Under the pieces are notes generated by a model, which worked only from the letters and a program-made list of their open reading frames with translations, was not told the origin of the DNA and did no database searches. The translations under genes were made by a program, and so were the position numbers. A DNA stretch of 64,000 nucleotides from assembly GCF_002879855.1 (NCBI RefSeq), contig NZ_PNYB01000001.1, forward strand, positions 248,001 through 312,000, in the 5' to 3' direction. The first letter of the stretch is position 1; each line of letters opens with the position of its first letter. Below are positions 1 to 8,541 of this stretch, in pieces. Origin of the DNA: Trinickia soli (GTDB lineage Bacteria; Pseudomonadota; Gammaproteobacteria; Burkholderiales; Burkholderiaceae).

Positions 1-1071
1 CCACATGACCCAGACCGGCGTGCCGGGAAAGAACGCGCCGTAGGCGGCGATCGCAATGCCCGAGAAGATCGCGTTGTAGATGAGCACCGTGCGAAACCCG
101 AACTTGCGCAATACCGACGACGTCAACGAGCGCATGAACATACTGCCGAACGCCGAGGCGCAGGTGATCGCCCCCGATTGAAACGCCGACATGCCGAGCC
201 CTTCTTGCAGAGCCAACGGCAACAGAAACGGCACGGCGCCCAGGCCGACGCGGAACATAGAGCCGCCGAGCACGCTCGCGCGAAACGTGGGCACGCTGAG
301 CAGGCGCAGATCGAGCACGGGCCGTTGCGCGCGCTGCGCGTAAAGCACGTAGAACGCGAGGAGCAGTGCCCCTGTCACGCACATCTCGTAAGCGCTGCGA
401 TCGGATATGAGTGCGCTGCCGATCAGCGAGAGTCCAAGCAGCAGAAGCGACGCGCCGCTGGCGGACATCAGGAAGCCGAGCCAATCGAGCGGGCCAGGGT
501 GTGGTTCGTGCGTATTGACGATGTGGCGATTCGTCAAATAGACCCCGAGGATGCCCACCGGCACATTGACGAAGAAGATCAACCGCCAGTGCAGGTAAGT
601 CGTGATGAAGCCGCCCAGCAACGGCGCTGCGGCGGGCGCGAACATGGCAGGCAGGCTTAGATAGTTCATCGCGCGCACGAACTCCGTCTTCGGCACCGCG
701 CGAAAAATGATGATGCGTCCGACAGGGACCATCATCGCGCCGCCGATGCCTTGGAGAAAACGCGCGAGCGTAAATACACGCAGCGAGTGGGCAAAGCCGC
801 ACAAGATCGAACCGGCAACGAAGATACCGATCGCCGTGCGGAAGACCGTACGCGCGCCGAATCGATCGGCAAGCCATCCGCAGATCGGAATGAACACGCC
901 GAGCCCGACGACGTAACTCGTAATCGCAACCTTCAACGCGACCGGATCGCTGCCGAAATCGCGCGCCATCGAAGGCAGTGCCGTGACGATAATGTTGGCA
1001 TCGACGCTCTCCATGAACATGGCGCAGGCCACGATCAGCGGGGCGATAAAGGCTTTGATGGCAAGCGGCAT
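1..1071 (-). CDS. MFS drug exporter, DHA2 family (C-terminus outside window)
   Basis: The reverse strand from an ATG at 1071 reads as the first ~357 residues of a major facilitator with an open frame to the window edge. It begins MPLAIKAFIAPLIVACAMF and carries the DHA-type N-terminal motif (MESVDANIIVTALPSMARDF), then WLADRFGARTVFR (motif A between TM2 and TM3) and RFLQGIGGAMMVPVGR (motif of TM4-5). A VNVPVGILG element follows. These are hallmarks of the 14-TM EmrB/QacA-like proton-driven multidrug exporters of the inner membrane. The substrate cannot be read. It is the last gene of a minus-strand run; the upstream S53 gene has its own terminator, so this gene is probably transcribed separately. 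No membrane-fusion or outer-membrane partner is visible on this side. Confidence 0.88.
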   Translation of the reverse strand, partial: MPLAIKAFIAPLIVACAMFMESVDANIIVTALPSMARDFGSDPVALKVAITSYVVGLGVFIPICGWLADRFGARTVFRTAIGIFVAGSILCGFAHSLRVFTLARFLQGIGGAMMVPVGRIIIFRAVPKTEFVRAMNYLSLPAMFAPAAAPLLGGFITTYLHWRLIFFVNVPVGILGVYLTNRHIVNTHEPHPGPLDWLGFLMSASGASLLLLGLSLIGSALISDRSAYEMCVTGALLLAFYVLYAQRAQRPVLDLRLLSVPTFRASVLGGSMFRVGLGAVPFLLPLALQEGLGMSAFQSGAITCASAFGSMFMRSLTSSVLRKFGFRTVLIYNAIFSGIAIAAYGAFFPGTPVWVMW

Positions 1072-1184
1072 GGGGCAGGCGGCGCTGCAACGACGTGTCG
1101 TGGGCAATGACGCGAAGCGACGATTATGCGCCGACGTTTCAGGATTTGCCTACCAATACGCGCACGATTGTTGCGCGCACAACG

Positions 1185-1216
1185 AAAAGGTCCGGACCTC
1201 CAAAGAGGGCCGGACC
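1185..1216 (-). terminator. Rho-independent terminator behind the S53 peptidase gene
   Basis: Read on the minus strand, GGTCCGG and CCGGACC (1210-1216 and 1189-1195) form a 7-bp stem. It continues past one mismatch into CCTC/GAGG around a four-base loop, and four T follow directly (AAAA at 1185-1188 on the plus strand). It lies about 80 bases after the S53 stop codon. Confidence 0.7.
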
Positions 1217-1297
1217 GGCCGGGAGCGGATGTTGCCCCTTGGGTTAAGCCCGCCGCTTATCGTTCAGGGGACCATCGATCGCCGGTGGCGTTGGCGC

Positions 1298-3064
1298 TCA
1301 TTGTGCGAACGGATGGCTGTTCACATACGAGGCGAGCTTGGACATCACGAAGCTGCCCCAGCCCGTCGGATAGTCCCAACCGGCGGCGGCTTTGTAGCCA
1401 TAACCGCTGTAGCCGTTGTTGCCCGAGGTGACGTCGTGGACGAGCGAAGGCGTCGCTTTGACAGCGCTGTAAATGCTCGACGCCGGAAAGCCCAGCGAAT
1501 TGGAATGGGCCGTTTGCAGCCGTGCCCACAACCCGACGAAGATCGGCGAAGACAGGCTCGTGCCACCGATCTGCTGGATCTGGCCGTAGTTGTAGACGAG
1601 GGCGCCCGAGCTCTGCGCCGCGTCGAACGAGATGTCGGGAACGGCTCGCCCGCTCGGTTTCGGGTTGACGGTCAGGGTGTTTTGCCATGAAGGCCGCGGT
1701 TCGACGACGCTGATGCCGCCCGTCGAGGCCCATAGCTTGCCGTAGCCGTCGAGCCCTTCGTTCCATACCGTCTCGCGCGCCCAATTGCCGTTCGACGTGA
1801 AGAGCGTCGTGCCGCCCACGGCGATCACGTTTGGCGACGATGCCGGCCAGGAGATCGAATATGATCTGCCGTCAGGATAGCCGCGGTTGTTGCATTCGTA
1901 GACGCCTTCGTCGCCTGACGACACTGAGAAGGTCTGACCTTGTGCCACGGCCGCGGCGAAGATCTGATCCTCGGCGGCGACCGTGCCGTCGGCTTGCGCA
2001 TCGGTTTCGCACCAGCCGAGCGACACGTTGATGACCTTCGCTGCGTTGTCGGTGACGGCTTGATTGAACGCTTGCGTCAAACCCGTGTTGCCCGATGCGT
2101 TCATATCGGCTTCATAAAAGATCAACTGATTGACGGCGCCCCCGGCTGCGCCGACGATGTCCTGGCTATCGAGATCCCACTCGCCCTGGCCTTCCTGATC
2201 GTCGCTGTAGTTGCCGTTGGGGTCTCCGGTCGGCACGGCGGCGACGTTGACTTGCGCGAGGCCATTCGCATCGGTGAATTGGTTCAGATCCTGCGTGGCC
2301 TGGCTCGCGCCGCCGATCGTGATGACACCGACCGTCGTTTGCGAAGCGGTCGGCAGGTTGCCGGCACCATAGATCGAACCGAACTCGAGCGGGTAGTGCC
2401 CTGTCTCCGTGCCGGTCGCGTGCGGCCTCGCTTCAGTGCGGGGACCTCTGACGGCGAGCGTATGGGCACGGGTCACGTTTTGCAGCCCCAACACCGACAG
2501 CACCGTATCGCCAAGTTCCTCGGGCACCTCGGCAGGCGCCGCGTTCGCGAACACAGTGCGATTGCCCTTGCGGAAATGAACGAGCGGCGTGTTGAACGCG
2601 GTTTTGACCGTACCGGCCGTCCCGTCGGCCGAGATCAGCAGGCGGTTTTTCGCTACGCGGATGTTGACGAAGCCGCTTTTGCGCAGGTGCGCGACGACCT
2701 TTTGCACCTGGGCTTCGCTGGGAGCGAAGTCGGCGAGGAACGCCTTCGGCGTCAGGAAGTGACGGTACTGCGCGTTGCCGCGCTCGTTGACTGCACGACC
2801 GAGCGCTTCGAGCTTTTTCATGTCGCGCACGCGCAAGGTGACGACGACGTGCGCGGGCTCCCCGGCAGTCGCTTGTGCTTCGGGCGCTGCCGCGAATGCG
2901 GTCATCTGCTCGGGGGTGAGAAATGCCCTTGTCTCGGTACCGACCCATATTGTCGACGGGCTTGCAGCCTGGGTTGGCAGTGCGGCCACCGCCAATGGGA
3001 ACGTCAATGTCGCAGCTTTGAAAATACCTGATACCGACCCCTTCAATTTCAATGTCGACTTCAA
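1298..3064 (-). CDS. Secreted sedolisin-type serine-carboxyl peptidase (S53)
   Basis: A 588-residue pre-pro-protease. Residues 1-34 are a signal peptide (hydrophobic stretch, then TQAA). Residues ~40-200 are the pro-kumamolisin activation domain and ~225-580 the catalytic domain. The sedolisin catalytic residues are visible: Glu295 and Asp299 (GEWDLD, the E-x3-D pair), Asp385 (SSGDEG) and Ser503 in GGTSLSSP. The C-terminal calcium site is present (HDVTSGNNG near 545, then AGWDYPTGWGS). Such enzymes work best in acid and mature by removing the pro-region. The start codon is TTG, chosen because a full AGGAGGT Shine-Dalgarno lies five bases upstream and no ATG fits. The gene sits alone, with a long AT-rich leader upstream and a terminator downstream. 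Confidence 0.93.
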   Translation of the reverse strand: MKSTLKLKGSVSGIFKAATLTFPLAVAALPTQAASPSTIWVGTETRAFLTPEQMTAFAAAPEAQATAGEPAHVVVTLRVRDMKKLEALGRAVNERGNAQYRHFLTPKAFLADFAPSEAQVQKVVAHLRKSGFVNIRVAKNRLLISADGTAGTVKTAFNTPLVHFRKGNRTVFANAAPAEVPEELGDTVLSVLGLQNVTRAHTLAVRGPRTEARPHATGTETGHYPLEFGSIYGAGNLPTASQTTVGVITIGGASQATQDLNQFTDANGLAQVNVAAVPTGDPNGNYSDDQEGQGEWDLDSQDIVGAAGGAVNQLIFYEADMNASGNTGLTQAFNQAVTDNAAKVINVSLGWCETDAQADGTVAAEDQIFAAAVAQGQTFSVSSGDEGVYECNNRGYPDGRSYSISWPASSPNVIAVGGTTLFTSNGNWARETVWNEGLDGYGKLWASTGGISVVEPRPSWQNTLTVNPKPSGRAVPDISFDAAQSSGALVYNYGQIQQIGGTSLSSPIFVGLWARLQTAHSNSLGFPASSIYSAVKATPSLVHDVTSGNNGYSGYGYKAAAGWDYPTGWGSFVMSKLASYVNSHPFAQ

Positions 3065-3182
3065 TTTGACCTCCTAGGATTGCAACGCCAAGAGACGCCG
3101 TATCCGCGGGAAAGCGGGGAGTCAACGGATTCAATATTTAATGCCGTCTCGAGCCATCGTTGTGTTTAATAAAAGATAAAAT

Positions 3183-3203
3183 CGCTCAAAAATTTATTGA
3201 GCG
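3183..3203. promoter_or_regulatory. Inverted repeat in the leader of the S53 gene
   Basis: CGCTCAA (3183-3189) and TTGAGCG (3197-3203) are perfect 7-bp arms around an A/T-only loop. The site lies about 120 bases upstream of the peptidase start in the AT-rich 3065-3500 gap. It could be an operator; no T-run follows on the minus strand, so it is not a clear terminator. Confidence 0.35.
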
Positions 3204-3382
3204 TGCATAAGCTAACAGGACGAAAACATTGTCGTGTAGCTGCCAGTAGTGGTAGTGGGTGTGTGGGTCTGTACTCGGCCACTGGCGCGGACCAATGGAT
3301 ATCGAGGTCATTAGCATCGAATGCAATGATGCGGAAAAACTGATATGCGTCGTTTGTTATCGTGACGAATAAATTGGCAACT

Positions 3383-3402
3383 ATAAACGGTAGACCGTTT
3401 AT
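3383..3402. promoter_or_regulatory. 20-bp TetR-type palindrome upstream of the S53 gene
   Basis: ATAAACGGT (3383-3391) and ACCGTTTAT (3394-3402) are perfect 9-bp arms with a two-base centre. The form (AAACGGT-N2-ACCGTTT) is typical of TetR-family operators. The rest of the 436-base gap 3065-3500 holds no gene. The only gene that could be read from it is the S53 peptidase (start 3064). No tetR gene is nearby. Confidence 0.4.
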
Positions 3403-3500
3403 TCTCGTATATCGATACGTATGCTCAGATGAGTGAGTCTGTTTTTATTTTGATTGGATTATGTTTGAAACGCACCGGGGTTTTCGTTTGAAATGATTGT

Positions 3501-5156
3501 TTATCGGGCGGTCGCATCGTCGTAAAAGCGCGCCAAATCGCCCTTGAGCGCGTGCAGTCCCGCGTCGTCGAGATAGATCATGTGCCCCGTTGGGTAGTAC
3601 GTCACACGCAGGTTTGTGCGCAGCGAGGGTTCCAGCCCCATGTGCGCGAGGTCATATTCGGTCGCGAAGAACGGCGTCGCGAGATCGAAGTAGCCGTTCG
3701 CAGCAAGCACTTTCAGGTGCGGATTTTGTCGCATCGCCTCGGCCAGATCGGCCGCAGCGTAGGGTACGTTGAGCGCTTCGCCCCACCACGCGTCATGTTT
3801 CCAGTCCCACGCGCCGAGCACATGATCATTGAACACCTGGTATGCGCTATCGGCCTTATAGTGCAGATCGCGGGCCAGGTGCTGATGGAATGCAGCAGCG
3901 AAGGCGCTCGTGATGGATTTCTCGGAGGCGTCGAAGTCCGACGTGGACGAGCCCTGGTCGTATTCGATGCCTTCGAAGCGGCTGTCGTAGCGTCCCACGC
4001 TGCGTGTTTGCGTCAGCAGGAGCTGCTTGCGAAAGCGGGAGGGCGACACGCGTAGGTGCACGCCGACCACATACTGAGCGTTCAACCCCGTGTAGCGTGC
4101 GACTTGCGCGGCGATCGCGTCGCGTTCGGCGTCGGGCAGTGCGTCGCCCTTTGCGAGCGCCGCGGCGTAGGGGCCGGCCGCGAATGCACGCACTTCGTCG
4201 AGGAATGCGGGCAGGTCGGCCGGCTTGGCAGGCCCGAGCTTGTCGTGGTACCAGGCGGTCGCTGCAAACGACGGTAGATAACGCACGTACATCAGGTCCA
4301 ACCCCGGCGCATGCATCCCCGCGTTCAATACCGACGAAAGCAAAACGACGCCGTTCAGTGAAATGTTGTGCTGCATGAGGCGATAGGCCAACATCGCGGC
4401 ACGCGCCGTGCCGTACGATTCGCCGATCAGAAACTTCGGTGAATTCCAACGATCATTGACGGTCAGATAACGGTCGATGAATCGGGTGAAGGCATCGAGA
4501 TCGCCGTCGACGTTCCAGAAGCGCTTGGCGTTTCCGGGGCCGACGACCTTCGAAAACCCCGTGCCGACGGCATCGACAAAAACCAGGTCGCTTTTATCGA
4601 GCAACGAGTCGGGATTGTCCGCAAGCGTATACGGAGCGGGGGCAGTCGCCTCCGGCGCGGATGTCCGCGCGCGCTTAGGGCCGACCGACCCAATCAGCAG
4701 AAAGACGCTGGCCGCCCCAGGGCCGCCGTTGAACAGAAAGGTCACGGGGCGAGCGACGCCGCGCTCGGGTGTGCTCGTGTAAGCCACGTAAAACATGCTG
4801 GCCTCGGGCTCGCCTTTGTCGTTACGCAACAGCAGGTTACCCGCCGTGGCGCGATAGTCGAACCGCCGGCCGTCCAGGCGCAGTCTGTGCTCGGTAACGA
4901 TTGCCGTCTCGCGAGGAAGGGGCAGCGCGCTGTTCGGCACAGCCGAAGATGCGTGCGCTGCGGCACCCGGCACGTTCGCATGCACGCTTGCACTTTCAGG
5001 CGCCGCGGCCGTTGCGGAGGCGGCAGCCTCGGTGTCGCTATGGTCATCGGCAACGGCGTGCCCCGTCGCGCCAAACGAGCACGCCAGTGCGACGATGAGC
5101 GCGCGCACTGGGGCCGCGCGGTGGCCATACTGGAATGAGGCGAAACGAAGGCGCAT
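3501..5156 (-). CDS. Serine carboxypeptidase-like enzyme, peptidase S10 family
   Basis: A 551-residue exported alpha/beta-hydrolase. The S10 signatures appear in order: FLFNGGPGAASVF (substrate-binding / oxyanion segment), FLIGESYGTARA (nucleophile Ser in GESYG), NGYFDLATPF (catalytic Asp) and YPTGHMIYLD (catalytic His, nearly C-terminal). These enzymes remove C-terminal residues from peptides, usually at low pH; some relatives act as acyltransferases. The ATG at 5156 was preferred over one at 5318. It gives a proper signal peptide (RALIVALACSF, then ATGHAVADD) and has an AGGGACG ribosome site, whereas the longer form would overlap the divergent AI-2E gene. A low-complexity Ala/Ser/Pro stretch follows the signal peptide. 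Confidence 0.9.
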   Translation of the reverse strand: MRLRFASFQYGHRAAPVRALIVALACSFGATGHAVADDHSDTEAAASATAAAPESASVHANVPGAAAHASSAVPNSALPLPRETAIVTEHRLRLDGRRFDYRATAGNLLLRNDKGEPEASMFYVAYTSTPERGVARPVTFLFNGGPGAASVFLLIGSVGPKRARTSAPEATAPAPYTLADNPDSLLDKSDLVFVDAVGTGFSKVVGPGNAKRFWNVDGDLDAFTRFIDRYLTVNDRWNSPKFLIGESYGTARAAMLAYRLMQHNISLNGVVLLSSVLNAGMHAPGLDLMYVRYLPSFAATAWYHDKLGPAKPADLPAFLDEVRAFAAGPYAAALAKGDALPDAERDAIAAQVARYTGLNAQYVVGVHLRVSPSRFRKQLLLTQTRSVGRYDSRFEGIEYDQGSSTSDFDASEKSITSAFAAAFHQHLARDLHYKADSAYQVFNDHVLGAWDWKHDAWWGEALNVPYAAADLAEAMRQNPHLKVLAANGYFDLATPFFATEYDLAHMGLEPSLRTNLRVTYYPTGHMIYLDDAGLHALKGDLARFYDDATAR

Positions 5157-5263
5157 GAGACGTCCCTGGTCGACCGCTACCGAACCTGCAGTGAGTCGAA
5201 TTCTTCGCAAACTATCGTCGCACGTCAATCGCGCAATCAGCGGGCCGTGCGATCTTCGATAAG

Positions 5264-6370
5264 ATGTCGACGATCGAAAGCTCCACCGCCAAGGCGATTG
5301 CCATGCCCCCCTCTCCATTCGCTACCAAAGACGCCGCTGACGGAAAGCGCACTCAACGCATCGCAACGTGGGTGCTGTACACCGTTCTTGTTGCGCTCGC
5401 GATATGGATCATCCGGTCCTTCATCCCGGCAATCGTCTGGGCACTTGTCATTGCAATCGTCGTTTGGCCGCTGTTGCAGCGTTTGAGTTCGCCGAAGCAA
5501 AGCGCCGCTCGCGCGAGCGTGGTCGCGTTGCTGCTGACGACCGTCGTGGGGCTTTTCGTCGTGTTGCCGTTCGCACTCCTGGTTACGCAGGTGCTGCGCG
5601 AGGCGCATCAATTGATCCATTGGATCAGGGATGTCGCCGAGACGGGTTTCGCTGTGCCACCGTTCGTCGCACACCTGCCGTTCGGCAATCAGATCACGGC
5701 GTGGTGGCAGACGAATCTCGCGCGGCCGCTGGAAGGATCGCCCGCCATGGACGCGCTGCGCGGCGGTCATGTCGCAACGGCGGGGCGGCATGTCGGCTCG
5801 TTGGCGTTGAAAGGCATCGTGCATTTCGGCTTCATGCTGCTGGCGTTATTCGTTTTGTTGCGCTCGGGGCCGCGTCTCGCCGAGCAGGCGCTCAAAGCGG
5901 TACGTCGCGTGTTCGGCGCCGACGGCACGCACCTTGTAATCCGGATGACCGCGGCCGTGCGTGCGACGGTGACGGGACTCGTCGTGGTGGGGCTGGGCGA
6001 GGGCGTGCTGATCGGCGCGGCATACTTCGCGACGGGGTTGCCGCACGCGGCGGAACTCGGGCTCATCACTGCGGTTGCCGCGATGCTGCCGTTTTGTGCG
6101 CCGATCGCATTTGGCGGCGCTGCGCTCTGGCTGTTCTCGCAGAATCAGATGGTGGGTGCTTTTGCGGTGCTGGCGACGGGCGGCGTCGTTGTCTTCATCG
6201 CCGAGCACTTCGTGCGTCCCGGGATCATCGGCAGTTCGACGCGGCTGCCGTTTTTGCTCGTCTTGTTCGGCATTCTCGGCGGCGCCGAGACGTTTGGCCT
6301 CGTCGGGTTGTTCATCGGGCCGGCTTTGATGACCGTGTTGACGTTGCTGTGGCGCGAAGCGATGCGCTAA
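5264..6370 (+). CDS. AI-2E family transporter (UPF0118 permease)
   Basis: A 368-residue polytopic inner-membrane protein. Two hydrophobic segments lie near 45-90 (IRSFIPAIVWALVIAIVVWP), a soluble or amphipathic middle spans ~110-185, and a cluster of membrane helices spans 190-365. The conserved C-terminal region reads FGILGGAETFGLVGLFIGPA, the family's most recognisable stretch (usually FGaxGLfxGPxl). Family members have been proposed to move autoinducer-2 (TqsA) or to act as sodium/proton antiporters, so the substrate is undetermined. It is divergent from the S10 gene, with 107 bases between starts. A second possible start, MPPSPFATKD, lies 13 codons in. Confidence 0.85.
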   Translation: MSTIESSTAKAIAMPPSPFATKDAADGKRTQRIATWVLYTVLVALAIWIIRSFIPAIVWALVIAIVVWPLLQRLSSPKQSAARASVVALLLTTVVGLFVVLPFALLVTQVLREAHQLIHWIRDVAETGFAVPPFVAHLPFGNQITAWWQTNLARPLEGSPAMDALRGGHVATAGRHVGSLALKGIVHFGFMLLALFVLLRSGPRLAEQALKAVRRVFGADGTHLVIRMTAAVRATVTGLVVVGLGEGVLIGAAYFATGLPHAAELGLITAVAAMLPFCAPIAFGGAALWLFSQNQMVGAFAVLATGGVVVFIAEHFVRPGIIGSSTRLPFLLVLFGILGGAETFGLVGLFIGPALMTVLTLLWREAMR

Positions 6371-6412
6371 ACGCCGCCAAGAGGTTCGGCCGGCCCTTCT
6401 GATCCGGGCATG

Positions 6413-6676
6413 CTATACCTGCTCGGGCACGGGATTGCGAAAACTCGCGTTCAACAGATTCCACGCATTGATCGTCGCGATCACGAACCCGAGCTCCGCG
6501 ATCTCCTCCTCGCTGAATTGTTTGCGCAGGCGCGCAAATGCTTTATCGCCCGGGTCGCTATGCGGCATGCCCGTGACGAGCTCGGCCCATTCGAGCGCCG
6601 CGCGCTCGCGCTCGTCGAAGAACGGCGCTTCACGCCACCCGGCAACGGCATTGACATGGCGGGGATCGGCGTCCAT
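6413..6676 (-). pseudogene. Truncated carboxymuconolactone decarboxylase-like protein
   Basis: This 87-residue frame matches only the C-terminal half of the ~150-residue CMD/AhpD-like proteins that travel with ECF41 sigma factors. NAVAGWREAPFFDERERAAL and FVIATINAWNLLNASFR are the typical second-half helices. The N-terminal half, which carries the CxxC-x3-H redox or catalytic site, is missing. Only 30 bases separate it from the sigma factor stop, so there is no room for it. Either a deletion removed the active half or a short non-enzymatic form is kept. An ATG is present at 6676 without a strong ribosome site. Confidence 0.7.
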
Positions 6677-6706
6677 GCCTGACGCTTGTGACCGTTTTTC
6701 TGTTTT

Positions 6707-7636
6707 TTAATCGACGTTCGTCTGCGGAATGCCCACGAGCTTGTCCGGGTTGCGCACGACGTAGATGCCGACGATGCGCTCGCCGTCGGTCGCGATGCCC
6801 ATCGCCGATTCGAGCTTGCCGTCGACATAGCGCAGCAGACCCGGCTCGCCGTTGATAAGCGCGTGACGGTAGGCTGCTTGATCGCCAAAACGCCGCCCCG
6901 TGACCCAGAAAAGATTGGCGATGCGATGGGCGCCGTGCAGCACTTTGTAGACAGAAGGCACTTTGCCGCCGCCGTCGCCGACAAGCTCGACGTCCTCGGC
7001 CAGCAGCGCCTGAATGGCATCGCGCTCGCCCGATTGCGCCGCACGTATGAACTTTTCGACCACGCGCCGATGGGCGTCGCGCGGCACGTCGAAGCGTGCG
7101 CGGTGTTGTTGCACACGTTCGGATGCACGGTGGACCATTTGCCGACAAGCGGCTTCGGTCTTGCCGAGCAGCGCGGCAATTTCGTCGTAACCGTGATCGA
7201 ACACCTGCCGCAACAAAAATGCCGCGCGCTCTTCGGCCGACAACCGCTCGAGCACCCAAAGCAGCGCCATCGACAAATCGCTCGCCAGCTCGACCGCCGT
7301 TTCGGGCGTCCGTTCTTCGATTTGAACAAGAGGCTCGGGCAGCCACCGGCCGACGTAGGCTTCCCGCTCGGCTTTGACCGCGCGCAGCCGATCGATCGCG
7401 AGACGGGTCACGACCGTGACAAGCCACGCCTCGGGCGACTGCACGGCGGCGCGGTCGGTGTTCTGACGCCACCGTAACCATGCATCCTGTACGACGTCTT
7501 CGGCATCGGCGCGCGTACCGAGCATGCGGTACGCAACCGAAAAAAGACGTGGGCGTAGGGCGTCGAAGGGGTCGTCTCCAGCGCTGGCCGGACTCGCGGT
7601 AGTCGTGTTCATACGGGGCTCGATCAAAGCAGACAC
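6707..7636 (-). CDS. ECF41-type (SigJ-like) RNA polymerase sigma factor
   Basis: A 309-residue extracytoplasmic-function sigma factor with sigma2 (FDALRPRLFSVAYRMLGTRA, DVVQDAWLRW) and sigma4 (RAAFLLRQVFDHGYDEIAALL) regions in the first ~195 residues. A SnoaL/NTF2-like C-terminal extension fills the rest. All three ECF41 hallmarks are visible: WLPEP in the linker, DGGGK in the extension and NPDKL near the C-terminus. In this group the extension acts as a fused regulator in place of a separate anti-sigma factor. The start is a GTG at 7636 with GAGGA five bases upstream; an ATG at 7612 is the alternative. Its usual target is the adjacent COE gene (carboxymuconolactone decarboxylase, oxidoreductase or epimerase), which is truncated here. 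Confidence 0.93.
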   Translation of the reverse strand: MSALIEPRMNTTTASPASAGDDPFDALRPRLFSVAYRMLGTRADAEDVVQDAWLRWRQNTDRAAVQSPEAWLVTVVTRLAIDRLRAVKAEREAYVGRWLPEPLVQIEERTPETAVELASDLSMALLWVLERLSAEERAAFLLRQVFDHGYDEIAALLGKTEAACRQMVHRASERVQQHRARFDVPRDAHRRVVEKFIRAAQSGERDAIQALLAEDVELVGDGGGKVPSVYKVLHGAHRIANLFWVTGRRFGDQAAYRHALINGEPGLLRYVDGKLESAMGIATDGERIVGIYVVRNPDKLVGIPQTNVD

Positions 7637-7703
7637 TTGTCCTCAATGCCCCTTAGACGGCACAGGCCGCCGATTTGTGACAGATCGGCGGCGGCCGCGA
7701 CGC

Positions 7704-8480
7704 TCATGCGCGTGGGGGCATCGTCAGGCCGAACTCGTGCGGCAGAATGCCGAGCGCTTCGTCCCACGCGATCGTACGCTTCTCAGTGTGGCCGTGCGCG
7801 ACGATCTTGAAGCTGTCCCCGGCCAATATCTTGCGGCCGGCCTCGTTGTGAAGCACCGCCACGACGCGTTGTACGAAGATCGAATCGGGGTGCGTCGAGT
7901 TCAAATAGCTTGCGGGAACGAAATCGACCCATTCCTGCGGCGACAGGTCGAAAGCATATTGATTTGCCCACTCTCCATCCACTTTCGCTTGCAGCAGGTA
8001 GAAACCGTCATCAATGGGGCTGAGTTTGAAAGCGTCGTAATCCTGGCGAACCTCGACGTCGAGCGCCGAAAGGCGCATGGGCGCACGAATGCCGTAACTG
8101 CCGAATCCCAAATCGCACAGCCAGCGCTCGCCTTCGAGGGCCACGACGATTGCCATGTGCGTGCGCGGCCGCCGCGCGGGATAAATCATTGGCCGCGCCG
8201 CCACCAATTGATGCGGGATGTTCAGTGCTTCGAGGGCCATCGAGAACAGGCCGTTGACCTCATAGCAGTAGCCGCCGCGCTTGCGATGCACGATTTTATC
8301 GACGATTTCTTCGGGCACGAGCGAGACGATCTTGCCCGCCTGCACGTCGAGATTTTCAAACGGAACGGAATAAAGCTGGCGCTGCATCATCCGGGCCACC
8401 GTGCCGATCTCCGGCGTGGTCGGGCCCGCATAGCCGATTCGAGCGAAGTAGTCCTTCAAAGAGAAATTGTCCGCGTGCAT
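7704..8480 (-). CDS. nat: Arylamine N-acetyltransferase
   Basis: A 258-residue cytosolic enzyme that moves the acetyl group of acetyl-CoA to aromatic amines or hydrazines through an acyl-cysteine intermediate. The catalytic triad is clear: Cys72 in RGGYCYEVN (the RGGxCxExN signature), His108 in RPRTHMAI and Asp123 in CDLGFGS. Length is close to the family norm (~275), and the N-terminal helix bundle (SVPFENLDVQ) is typical. The gene stands between the sigma factor and threonine aldolase genes, in the same direction, with about 60 bases on either side. No functional link with them is evident. Confidence 0.93.
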   Translation of the reverse strand: MHADNFSLKDYFARIGYAGPTTPEIGTVARMMQRQLYSVPFENLDVQAGKIVSLVPEEIVDKIVHRKRGGYCYEVNGLFSMALEALNIPHQLVAARPMIYPARRPRTHMAIVVALEGERWLCDLGFGSYGIRAPMRLSALDVEVRQDYDAFKLSPIDDGFYLLQAKVDGEWANQYAFDLSPQEWVDFVPASYLNSTHPDSIFVQRVVAVLHNEAGRKILAGDSFKIVAHGHTEKRTIAWDEALGILPHEFGLTMPPRA

Positions 8481-8541
8481 GGCGATGCCTCTTATTTTTG
8501 TGTCGATAAAGACGTTGTGTGCGCAACTAAATACGATTCGA

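Noticed and set aside
1940-3031. 363-codon open frame opposite the S53 peptidase
   Set aside because: High-GC shadow of a gene with full catalytic motifs; composition is not protein-like.
5368-6402. 344-codon frame overlapping the AI-2E transporter
   Set aside because: Arg-rich out-of-frame shadow of a clear membrane protein.
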